NCBI GenBank assembly: GCA_002441545.1
Contig: DJWL01000107.1
Span: 1-7,514 of the forward strand
Origin: Flavobacteriaceae bacterium UBA6231
Lineage (GTDB): Bacteria > Bacteroidota > Bacteroidia > Flavobacteriales > Flavobacteriaceae
Length of the DNA stretch: 7,514 bases
Reading direction: 5' to 3'
The notes under the pieces are model-generated. The model searched no databases. It had not been told where the DNA came from and saw nothing but the letters and a program-made list of their open reading frames with translations. This document shows positions 1 through 6,176 of this stretch, piece by piece (within the stretch, counting starts at the first letter, position 1; every line of letters begins with the position of its first letter). A program made the translations under genes and the position numbers.

Positions 1-114
1 TTTTTCAACTTTGGCTGTTTGTTTTCCATCTTGGTTGATTGCGTTAGCTGCATAAGCTGTAAACAACATACCTCCGAAAATTGCGATTGCAATTACATAC
101 TTTTTAGTTTTCAT
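1..114 (-). CDS. Small exported protein of unknown function, N-terminal part only
   Basis: An open frame starts with ATG at 114-112 and runs off the left edge, giving 38 residues with no stop. The N-terminus is a typical signal peptide: a lysine-rich start (MKTKKY), a hydrophobic core of about residues 7-21 (VIAIAIFGGMLFTAY), and small residues AANA at 22-25 suitable for signal peptidase I cleavage. The visible mature part is polar and lysine-rich (INQDGKQTAKVEK). The product is therefore probably periplasmic or secreted. I do not recognise the family and the rest of the protein is outside the window. No Cys sits near the cleavage region, so it does not look like a lipoprotein. It lies 170 bases beyond the end of tsaE on the same strand and has its own promoter-like box at 144-151, so it is probably transcribed separately. 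The ATG and signal peptide are clear; the function is unknown. Confidence 0.72.
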   Translation of the reverse strand, partial: MKTKKYVIAIAIFGGMLFTAYAANAINQDGKQTAKVEK

Positions 115-143
115 AATTTTAAGGGATTAATTAATTAATACCT

Positions 144-151
144 CAAAAGTA
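144..151 (-). promoter_or_regulatory. Possible -7 promoter box (TAnnTTTG type) of the small exported protein gene
   Basis: Read on the minus strand the bases are TACTTTTG, an exact match to the flavobacterial -7 consensus TAnnTTTG, ending 29 bases upstream of the ATG at 114. No TTG (-33 element) is present at the usual 17-23 base distance; the direct repeat at 182-201 lies upstream instead. The expected transcript start would leave a leader of roughly 20-25 bases containing an ATTA-repeat stretch at 126-139. One box alone in AT-rich DNA is modest evidence. Confidence 0.4.
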
Positions 152-181
152 TATACAAAGTATCTTGAAGAATTTTACGAA

Positions 182-201
182 ATGTTAAAATTATGTTAAA
201 A
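182..201. repeat. Direct repeat ATGTTAAAA, two copies, 11-base period
   Basis: ATGTTAAAA occurs at 182-190 and again at 193-201 (TTTTAACAT on the minus strand), so the copies are offset by about one helical turn. The first copy also overlaps an inverted repeat, AATTTTA at 171-177 with TAAAATT at 186-192. The pair sits 30-50 bases upstream of the -7 box at 144-151, where an activator would bind. The composition is AT-rich, so chance is possible. Confidence 0.35.
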
Positions 202-284
202 ACAATGGTTTTTAAAAATTCGTGTTGTGGCTTTACCGTAAATCTTCAAATTTCAGAGTAAATCATGTTATTTAATCATATAAC

Positions 285-713
285 TTAGCATATTTGTTTG
301 TCAAAATTTGATTTAAAATTTAATGTTATAGATCTAGATTTATCTACATTTATATGTAAATCTATCCTATTGTAATCTTCGGGAATTATACCTTCTATTA
401 ATTCTGGCCATTCTATAATAACCCAATGATTAGAAAATAAATAGTCTTCAATACCAAAATTATATGCTTCTTCTATATCCTTTAATCTATATAAATCAAA
501 ATGATAAATTATATCATTTAATGTTTCATATTCATTAACAATTGAAAAAGTAGGACTACTTACTTCGTCTTTGCTTCCTAAAGCCTTTACTAATGATTTT
601 ACTAATGTGGTTTTTCCAGTACCCATTTCACCATATAATAAAATTATTTTAGACGAAACATTGTTTAAAATAGAGTTTGCTACTTTATCAATAGAATCTA
701 GTAAATAATCCAT
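285..713 (-). CDS. tsaE: TsaE, ATPase of tRNA threonylcarbamoyladenosine (t6A37) synthesis
   Basis: TsaE is the cytoplasmic P-loop ATPase that works with TsaB and TsaD (after TsaC/Sua5 makes threonylcarbamoyl-AMP) to install t6A at position 37 of tRNAs reading ANN codons. The 142-residue length is normal for the family. Visible motifs are Walker A GEMGTGKTT at residues 28-36, the switch-like SPTFSIVNEY at 53-62, HFDLYRL at 71-77 with the conserved Asp73, and IEWPE at 100-104. These motifs in this order and spacing are diagnostic. The ATG at 713-711 is the first in the frame and places the P-loop at the usual depth. There is no clear Shine-Dalgarno sequence. It lies 95 bases downstream of porX on the same strand, so readthrough from porX is possible. 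I see no strong terminator after it. Partners TsaB, TsaC and TsaD are not in this window. Confidence 0.96.
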   Translation of the reverse strand: MDYLLDSIDKVANSILNNVSSKIILLYGEMGTGKTTLVKSLVKALGSKDEVSSPTFSIVNEYETLNDIIYHFDLYRLKDIEEAYNFGIEDYLFSNHWVIIEWPELIEGIIPEDYNRIDLHINVDKSRSITLNFKSNFDKQIC

Positions 714-808
714 ATCAATATTAAAAATATTTTGGCTAAATTATTAATAATTATTGATAAAACCTAACAAAAAACGTATTTCATCGGATATATTTGTATT
801 ACATAGAT

Positions 809-2362
809 TTATTTAGGACTAAAAATTACAAAAGGAATAATCATTTCTTCAAGAGAAACACCACCGTGTTGGTATGTATTTCTATAATAACTTACATAAT
901 GATTATAATTATTTGGATAAGCAAAAAATAAATCTCCTTTGGCAAAAATAAACGAACTACTCATGGTTATTGATGGTAAATGTATTGCTTTAGGATCTTT
1001 AGCTACAAATACATCTTTACTTTCAAAAGTTAAACTTCTACCTGTTTTATATCGTAAATTTAGGCTGGTTTCTCTATCACCAACAACTTTTGATGGGTTT
1101 TTAACATTTATGGTTCCATGGTCTGTAGTTAAAATAAGTTTAAAACCTAGTAATTGTGCTTGGTGAATCATTTCTAATAAGGGCGAATTTTTAAACCAAC
1201 TTAATGCTAATGATCTATATGCTTTGTCGTTAGAGGCTAATTCTTTTACAACTTCCATCTCTGTTTTTGAGTGTGAAAGCATATCAACAAAATTATAGAC
1301 AACAACAGTTAAATCATTGTTTTTTAATGAATTAAAATTGTCTACCAATTTTTTGCCCGACTTTAAGTTTGTGATTTTGTGATACTCGTAGGTTAAATGA
1401 CTTAAACCCAATCTTTTCATTTGGGTATTTAGAAAATCTTCTTCATGTAAATTTTTACCTCCGTCATCAGTATCATTTTTCCAATATTGTGGATATAGTT
1501 TTTCCATTTCGCTAGGCATAAGTCCTGAAAATATAGCATTTCGGGCATATTGTGTAGCTGTTGGTAAAATACTATAAAATGGTAATTCACTTTCTTTTTT
1601 GTAATAATTGTTTATAATAGGTTCAAATACTTTATACTGGTCATATCTAAGATTATCAATAACAACTAATAGAGTAGGTTGCTCTTTACTCAATTGAGGA
1701 GCTATTTTATTTTTAAAAAGAGTATGAGACATAATGGGGGCATCTGAGTTTGAATCAAACCATTTTGAATAATTCTTATCAATAAATTTTCCAAACTGTG
1801 AATTAGCTTCTGCCTTTTGTGATTCTAAAATCTCAAACATACCAATATCTTCAATATCTTCTAGCTGAATTTCCCAATAAATAAGTTTTTGATATAAAGT
1901 AGCCCATTCTTCAAAGGAATTTACCATGGCTAAATCCATAGAAATTTTGCGAAATTCTTGTTGGTAGTTTGAAGTAGTCTTTTCAGAAATTAATCTTGAA
2001 TGATCTAAATTCTTTTTTATGCTTAATAAAATTTGATTCGGATTTACAGGTTTGATAAGGTAGTCGGCTATTTTATTTCCAATAGCTTCTTCCATAATGT
2101 ATTCTTCTTCACTTTTAGTAATCATTACTACAGGAAGATTATCTTGTTTTTCCTTTATTTCATTTAATGTTTCTAATCCAGTAAGACCAGGCATATTTTC
2201 ATCTAAAAAAACAATATCAAATTTTAAATCGTCTAAGATGTCAAGAGCTTCGGTACCACTTGTGCAAGTAGTCACTTTATAGTTACGTTGTTCAAGAAAA
2301 ATTATATGAGGTTTTAGTAAATCAATTTCATCATCAATCCAAAGTATGTTTATTTTATCCAT
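809..2362 (-). CDS. porX: PorX, response regulator with PglZ/alkaline phosphatase-like effector domain
   Basis: PorX is the cytoplasmic response regulator of the PorX-PorY pair that controls the type IX secretion system in Bacteroidota. The 517-residue length matches the family. Residues 1-120 form a receiver domain: acidic pocket D10-D11, phospho-acceptor D54 (in FLDENMPG), T82 and K104 (in LIKP). Residues about 121-205 are helical. From about 228 to 517 is the PglZ-type phosphodiesterase domain: VIDNLRYDQ (235-242), PTATQYAR (267-274, with the likely active-site Thr), NFVDMLSH (357-364), TTDHG (412-416) and QHGG (498-501). These Asp, His and Thr residues are the expected metal ligands of the alkaline phosphatase fold, so the enzyme looks intact. 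Studied PorX proteins degrade small oligonucleotides and act with the sigma factor SigP; both are known from homologues, not shown here. There is no DNA-binding domain. ATG at 2362-2360 is the start. No T9SS structural gene lies nearby. Confidence 0.96.
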   Translation of the reverse strand: MDKINILWIDDEIDLLKPHIIFLEQRNYKVTTCTSGTEALDILDDLKFDIVFLDENMPGLTGLETLNEIKEKQDNLPVVMITKSEEEYIMEEAIGNKIADYLIKPVNPNQILLSIKKNLDHSRLISEKTTSNYQQEFRKISMDLAMVNSFEEWATLYQKLIYWEIQLEDIEDIGMFEILESQKAEANSQFGKFIDKNYSKWFDSNSDAPIMSHTLFKNKIAPQLSKEQPTLLVVIDNLRYDQYKVFEPIINNYYKKESELPFYSILPTATQYARNAIFSGLMPSEMEKLYPQYWKNDTDDGGKNLHEEDFLNTQMKRLGLSHLTYEYHKITNLKSGKKLVDNFNSLKNNDLTVVVYNFVDMLSHSKTEMEVVKELASNDKAYRSLALSWFKNSPLLEMIHQAQLLGFKLILTTDHGTINVKNPSKVVGDRETSLNLRYKTGRSLTFESKDVFVAKDPKAIHLPSITMSSSFIFAKGDLFFAYPNNYNHYVSYYRNTYQHGGVSLEEMIIPFVIFSPK

Positions 2363-2417
2363 TTAAATAAATTATTAGTATTAATCTAAGCTTTTTTAGT
2401 TTGTTTTTTTATTATAA

Positions 2418-2451
2418 TTGGGTATTTATGGCCCTCATATAATTATATTTG
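2418..2451 (+). promoter_or_regulatory. Probable promoter of the HD-domain gene (TTG-N23-TATATTTG)
   Basis: TTG at 2418-2420 and TATATTTG at 2444-2451 match the flavobacterial -33 and -7 elements with a 23-base spacer, at the upper end of the normal range. Transcription would begin about 2457-2460, leaving a leader of about 20 bases before the TTG start at 2479. The position between two divergent genes supports a real promoter. Confidence 0.5.
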
Positions 2452-2478
2452 TATCTATTAAATACTAATTTTTAAAGT

Positions 2479-3699
2479 TTGAACAAACTTAAAATCTTTA
2501 ACGACCCAATTTACGGTTTTATTACTATTCCCAATGCGCTTATTTTTGATTTAATTCAACATAAATATTTTCAGCGCTTACGTAGAATTACTCAAATGGG
2601 CATGTCTTATATGGTGTACCCTGGAGCGCATCACACAAGGTTTCATCATGCTATTGGTTGTGTGCATTTAATGCAGAAAACTATTGAAATACTTCGTTTT
2701 AAAGGTGTTGCAATTTCTGGAGAGGAAGAATCTGCGCTTTATGCAGCTATTTTATTACATGACATTGGGCATGGTCCATTCTCGCATGCTATGGAACATA
2801 GTATAGTAAATAACGTTTCTCATGAGCAGATTTCGCTCCTTTTTATGGAGAAACTAAACGAAGAATTTAACTCAAGTTTAACGCTAGCTATTCAAATTTT
2901 TAAAGGTGTTTACCACAGAAAATTTATGTGCCAGTTGGTTTCCGGGCAATTGGATATGGATAGAGCTGATTATTTAAAGCGTGATAGTTTTTACACAGGC
3001 GTAGCTGAAGGCAACATTAATAGTGAACGATTAATTACCATGCTAAATGTAGTTGATGATTTTTTGGTAGTTGAAGAAAAGGGAATTTACAGTGTTGAGA
3101 AATTTATAAATGCCAGACGTTTTATGTATTGGCAAGTTTATTTGCACAAAACAGGTATTGTAGCCGAACAGTTATTAATTAGAGTTTTAACAAGGGCTAA
3201 GGAGTTAATAAATGAAGGAGTTGTGTTGGAAATAAGTAAACCACTTCAATATTTTTTAAAAAATAATATAACAATAAAAGATTTTAACAATGAGGTATTA
3301 GAAATTTTTTATGAACTCGATGATTTTGATATTATATCTAGTTTAAAATCATGGCAACATCATAATGATTTTGTTTTGAGTCATTTGTGTAAAATGATTT
3401 TGAACAGAAACTTATTGAAAATAAAATTAAAAGATAAAAACGTAAAAACAGAAAACCTTAATAATTACATTGAATCTCTTGTCAATAATTATAAAATAAC
3501 AAAAAAAGAAGCAGAATATTTTGTCTTTTCAGGTTCTATTTCAAATCAGGCATATGTGCCAAAAACTCAGAACATTAATATATTATATAAGTCAGGTAAA
3601 ATTGAAGATATTACGAAAGCATCAGATCAATTTAATATAAAAGCTTTATCAAAACCTGTGACTAAATATTATATATGTTATCCTAAAGTTAAACTTTAG
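2479..3699 (+). CDS. HD-domain phosphohydrolase, dGTPase/SAMHD1-like
   Basis: This 406-residue cytoplasmic protein has the full metal-binding set of HD phosphohydrolases: TRFHH (53-57, ligand H57), LLHDIGHGPFSHAMEH (92-107, the HD pair H94-D95), HE at 115-116, and QLDMDRADYLKRD (157-169, with D161 as the fourth ligand). The order and the trailing RADYLKRD segment match the deoxynucleotide triphosphohydrolase/SAMHD1-like group, so nucleotide hydrolysis is likely, but the substrate cannot be read from sequence. Residues about 180-406 are helical and polar with no second catalytic domain. The start is TTG at 2479: an in-frame stop (TAA, 2473-2475) lies two codons upstream, the only codon between is AGT, and the conserved N-terminal KLKIFNDPIYGFI follows directly, with no ATG until residue 40. 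It is divergent from porX and ends 52 bases before lpxD. From memory, flavobacterial genomes often keep this gene beside lpxD. There is no strong ribosome binding site. Confidence 0.9.
   Translation: MNKLKIFNDPIYGFITIPNALIFDLIQHKYFQRLRRITQMGMSYMVYPGAHHTRFHHAIGCVHLMQKTIEILRFKGVAISGEEESALYAAILLHDIGHGPFSHAMEHSIVNNVSHEQISLLFMEKLNEEFNSSLTLAIQIFKGVYHRKFMCQLVSGQLDMDRADYLKRDSFYTGVAEGNINSERLITMLNVVDDFLVVEEKGIYSVEKFINARRFMYWQVYLHKTGIVAEQLLIRVLTRAKELINEGVVLEISKPLQYFLKNNITIKDFNNEVLEIFYELDDFDIISSLKSWQHHNDFVLSHLCKMILNRNLLKIKLKDKNVKTENLNNYIESLVNNYKITKKEAEYFVFSGSISNQAYVPKTQNINILYKSGKIEDITKASDQFNIKALSKPVTKYYICYPKVKL
2484..2509 (-). promoter_or_regulatory. Weak candidate promoter for porX, inside the start of the divergent gene
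   Basis: On the minus strand TAAGTTTG (2491-2484) matches the -7 consensus TAnnTTTG, and a TTG lies upstream at 2509-2507. The 15-base spacing is shorter than the usual 17-23. It would give a porX leader of about 115 bases and would lie within the first codons of the divergent HD-domain gene. No better match exists in the spacer 2363-2478 on this strand. Confidence 0.2.
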
Positions 3700-3709
3700 T
3701 ACATTTTTC
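3683..3709 (+). terminator. Possible terminator hairpin overlapping the stop codon of the HD-domain gene
   Basis: CTAAAGTT (3683-3690) and AACTTTAG (3692-3699) are perfect reverse complements around one base, giving a 7-bp stem with a TAA loop. The stop TAG at 3697-3699 is the end of the right arm. A T-rich run (ATTTTTC, 3702-3709) follows. The stem is AT-rich, so termination may be weak or partial. Confidence 0.4.
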
Positions 3710-3718
3710 ATATTTTTG
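3689..3718 (+). promoter_or_regulatory. Probable promoter of the lpxD-lpxC/fabZ-lpxA-efp operon
   Basis: TATTTTTG at 3711-3718 exactly matches the flavobacterial -7 consensus TAnnTTTG. A TTA at 3689-3691, one base off the TTG -33 element, sits 19 bases upstream, inside the optimal range. Transcription would begin near 3725, about 27 bases before the lpxD start. The -33 region lies inside the hairpin at 3683-3699, so one short segment may end one transcript and start the next. Confidence 0.5.
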
Positions 3719-3751
3719 CGTGGTTAAAACTAAAAAAACAAACTCTAGAGT

Positions 3752-4780
3752 GTGAAATTTACAGCTCAACAAATAGCAGGAATTTTAGAAGGCGATATTA
3801 TTGGTGATGAGAATGTAGAGGTTTCTAAATTATCTAAAATAGAAGAAGGTATTGAAGGATCGTTAACTTTTTTAGCCAATCCTAAATACACGCCGTTTAT
3901 ATATTCAACAAAAGCTTCAATAACTATTGTAAACAGGACATTTAAAGCTGAAAATAATTTAAAAACAACACTTATTAAAGTTGATGATGCTTATAAGTCA
4001 TTTTCAAAACTTCTTGAATATTATAATGTTATTAAACTTAATAAAACTGGTATAGAACAACCTTCGTTCATTTCAGATTCAACAAAATATGGTCAAAATA
4101 TTTACATTGGCGCTTTTTCATATATTGGCGAGCACGTAAAAATTGGTAATAACGTAAAAATATTTCCAGGAGCTTATATTGGTGATAATGTAATAATAGG
4201 AGACAATACGGTAATATTTTCTGGAGTAAAAATTTATTCAGAAACAGTAATTGGCAATTATTGTGTTTTAAACTCAGGAGTTATTATTGGAGCTGATGGT
4301 TTTGGTTTTGCACCTAGTGAAAATGGTGAATATAGTAAAGTGCCTCAAATAGGAAATGTAATTCTTGAAGATTTTGTTGATATTGGAGCATCTACCACAA
4401 TTGATAGAGCAACATTAGGCTCTACCATTATAAGAAAAGGAGTTAAGTTAGATAATCAAATACAAATAGCTCATAATGTCGAGATTGGCAAAAATACGGT
4501 TATTGCTGCACAAACAGGTATTGCCGGTTCAACAAAAATTGGCGAAAATTGTGTGATAGGTGGGCAAGTAGGTATTGTTGGGCATTTAACTATTGGTAAT
4601 AATGTTAAAATTCAAGCACAATCTGGTATTGGCAGAAATGTAAAAGACAACGAAATACTTCAAGGTTCGCCAGCCATTGGTTATAGCGATTATAATAAGT
4701 CTTACGTTCATTTTAAGAACTTACCAAAAATTGTAAAAGATATTAATGAAATTGAAAAAAAAATAAATGGCAATAGTTAA
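3752..4780 (+). CDS. lpxD: LpxD, UDP-3-O-(3-hydroxyacyl)glucosamine N-acyltransferase
   Basis: LpxD transfers a 3-hydroxyacyl chain from acyl carrier protein to the 2-amino group of UDP-3-O-acyl-glucosamine, the third step of lipid A synthesis in the cytoplasm. The 342-residue length is normal. The N-terminal uridine-binding domain (about 1-100) includes LTFLANPKY at 38-46. Residues about 105-305 form a left-handed beta-helix of hexapeptide repeats (IGNNVK, IGDNVI, IGENCV and similar), with the family signature GADGFGFAP at 180-188 and the catalytic histidine H241 in LDNQIQIAH; H278 is the second conserved His. A C-terminal helix ends the protein. The start is GTG at 3752: an in-frame TAG at 3746-3748 excludes an earlier start, and MKFTAQQIA is the expected N-terminus. 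It is the first gene of the lipid A operon and overlaps the next gene by 14 bases, which suggests translational coupling. Confidence 0.96.
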   Translation: MKFTAQQIAGILEGDIIGDENVEVSKLSKIEEGIEGSLTFLANPKYTPFIYSTKASITIVNRTFKAENNLKTTLIKVDDAYKSFSKLLEYYNVIKLNKTGIEQPSFISDSTKYGQNIYIGAFSYIGEHVKIGNNVKIFPGAYIGDNVIIGDNTVIFSGVKIYSETVIGNYCVLNSGVIIGADGFGFAPSENGEYSKVPQIGNVILEDFVDIGASTTIDRATLGSTIIRKGVKLDNQIQIAHNVEIGKNTVIAAQTGIAGSTKIGENCVIGGQVGIVGHLTIGNNVKIQAQSGIGRNVKDNEILQGSPAIGYSDYNKSYVHFKNLPKIVKDINEIEKKINGNS

Positions 4781-6173
4781 TACAGAAAATAAACAAAAAA
4801 CCATAAAAAAGGAAGTTTCTTTATCTGGTGTAGGATTGCATACAGGAAAAAATGTTACATTAACATTCAAACCATCAATAGCCAATTCTGGCTTAGCTTT
4901 TAAAAGAATAGATTTAGAAGGAAATCCAGTTATTGAAGCAGATGCTACCTATGTAACCAATACTCAACGAGGAACTTGTTTAGAAAAAAACGGTGTAACT
5001 ATACAAACGTCCGAACATGTTTTAGCTGCTTTAGTTGGATTAGATGTTGATAATGTTATTATAGAATTAAATGCCTCAGAGCCTCCTATTATGGATGGTT
5101 CTTCAAAATTCTTTGTAAAAGCTTTAGAAGATGCTGGAGTTATAGAGCTTGATGCGTTTAGAGAAGAATATGTTGTTACAGATGTTATTTCATATACAGA
5201 TGAGGAAACTGGTAGCGAAATATTAGTAATGCCTTCTAAAGAATACCAAATAACTGCCATGGTAGATTTTGGCACTAAAGTTTTAGGTACACAAAACGCA
5301 ACTCTGAATAAAATTTCCGATTTTAAGAAAGACATTTCTAATGCCAGAACTTTTAGTTTTTTGCATGAAATAGAAATGCTTTTAGAACATGGTTTGATTA
5401 AAGGAGGCGATTTAAATAACGCTATAGTTTATGTAGATAAGGCTTTATCGCAAGAAACTATGGAGAAACTTAAAATTGCTTTCAAAAAAGATTCTATTGC
5501 AATTAAGCCAAATGGTATTTTAGACAACCTTACTTTGCATCATCCTAATGAAGCTGCTAGACATAAATTATTAGATGTTTTAGGTGATTTAGCTCTTATA
5601 GGAACACATATTAAAGGTAAAGTTATTGCTAATAAGCCAGGACATTTTGTAAATACTCAATTTGCAAAGAAAATGTCTAAAATCATTAAAAATGAAAAGC
5701 GTAATAATGTGCCAAGTATAGATTTGAATCAGCCACCATTAATGGATGTAAATCAAATTATGGCTATGCTTCCTCATAGACAACCTTTTTTATTAATTGA
5801 TAAAGTTTTCGAACTAACTGATAATCACGTAATAGCTACAAAAAATGTGACCATGAACGAATCCTTTTTTGCAGGTCATTTTCCGGGAGCGCCTGTAATG
5901 CCAGGTGTTTTAATTGTAGAAGCTATGGCTCAAACGGGAGGAGTTTTAGTTTTAAATACAGTGCCAGATCCAGAGAATTATTTAACTTTTTTTATGAAAA
6001 TGGATAACGTTAAATTTAAACAAAAAGTAGTTCCTGGTGATACACTTATATTCAAATGCTCATTAATAACACCAATTCGTCGAGGTATTTGTCATATGCA
6101 AGGTTATGCTTATACTAATGGAAAACTTTGTGCAGAAGCAGAACTTATGGCCCAAATATCTAAAGTTAAATAA
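4767..6173 (+). CDS. lpxC/fabZ: LpxC-FabZ fusion: UDP-3-O-acyl-GlcNAc deacetylase / 3-hydroxyacyl-ACP dehydratase
   Basis: A single 468-residue protein carries two enzymes. LpxC (about 10-305) is the zinc deacetylase that commits substrate to lipid A: SEHVLAAL (82-89, with E83 and ligand H84), NARTFSFL (192-199), EAARHKLLDVLGDL (262-275, ligands H266 and D270, plus K267), and PGH (291-293, general-acid H293). FabZ (about 320-468) dehydrates 3-hydroxyacyl-ACP in fatty acid elongation: LPHRQPFLLID (335-345), FFAGHFPGAPVMPG (367-380, catalytic H371), and VLIVEAMAQ (381-389, catalytic E385). A lysine-rich linker at about 301-318 joins them. The two halves draw on the same acyl-ACP pool. This fusion is known across Bacteroidota. 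ATG at 4767 lies within the end of lpxD, and lpxA begins 3 bases after the stop. All catalytic residues are present, and no frameshift is needed to join the domains. Confidence 0.96.
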   Translation: MAIVNTENKQKTIKKEVSLSGVGLHTGKNVTLTFKPSIANSGLAFKRIDLEGNPVIEADATYVTNTQRGTCLEKNGVTIQTSEHVLAALVGLDVDNVIIELNASEPPIMDGSSKFFVKALEDAGVIELDAFREEYVVTDVISYTDEETGSEILVMPSKEYQITAMVDFGTKVLGTQNATLNKISDFKKDISNARTFSFLHEIEMLLEHGLIKGGDLNNAIVYVDKALSQETMEKLKIAFKKDSIAIKPNGILDNLTLHHPNEAARHKLLDVLGDLALIGTHIKGKVIANKPGHFVNTQFAKKMSKIIKNEKRNNVPSIDLNQPPLMDVNQIMAMLPHRQPFLLIDKVFELTDNHVIATKNVTMNESFFAGHFPGAPVMPGVLIVEAMAQTGGVLVLNTVPDPENYLTFFMKMDNVKFKQKVVPGDTLIFKCSLITPIRRGICHMQGYAYTNGKLCAEAELMAQISKVK

Positions 6174-6176
6174 ATT

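Noticed and set aside
232..242. Odd palindrome TTTAC-C-GTAAA downstream of tsaE
   Set aside because: Only five-base arms, single copy, no nearby promoter element; insufficient for an operator call.
267..284. Inverted repeat GTTAT/ATAAC just after the tsaE stop as a terminator
   Set aside because: A five-base AT-rich stem with an eight-base loop and no T-run on the minus strand; too weak to call.
739..752. Perfect 14-base palindrome AATTATTAATAATT between porX and tsaE
   Set aside because: Composed only of A and T in a very AT-rich spacer, too weak for a terminator hairpin, and not placed on a promoter box.
789..796. TATATTTG on the plus strand, a -7-like box facing into the 3' end of porX
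   Set aside because: No TTG at the right distance and no plus-strand gene downstream; in AT-rich DNA an isolated match is expected by chance. An antisense RNA cannot be excluded but is not supported.
939..2282. Open frames on the plus strand opposite porX (939-1166, 2097-2282)
   Set aside because: They lie antisense to a fully conserved gene, resemble no protein family, and have no promoter; they are shadows of porX.
4100..4680. Apparent internal repeats in lpxD and again in lpxA
   Set aside because: They encode the hexapeptide beta-helix of the acyltransferases, so they are ordinary protein repeats and not DNA repeats or a CRISPR.
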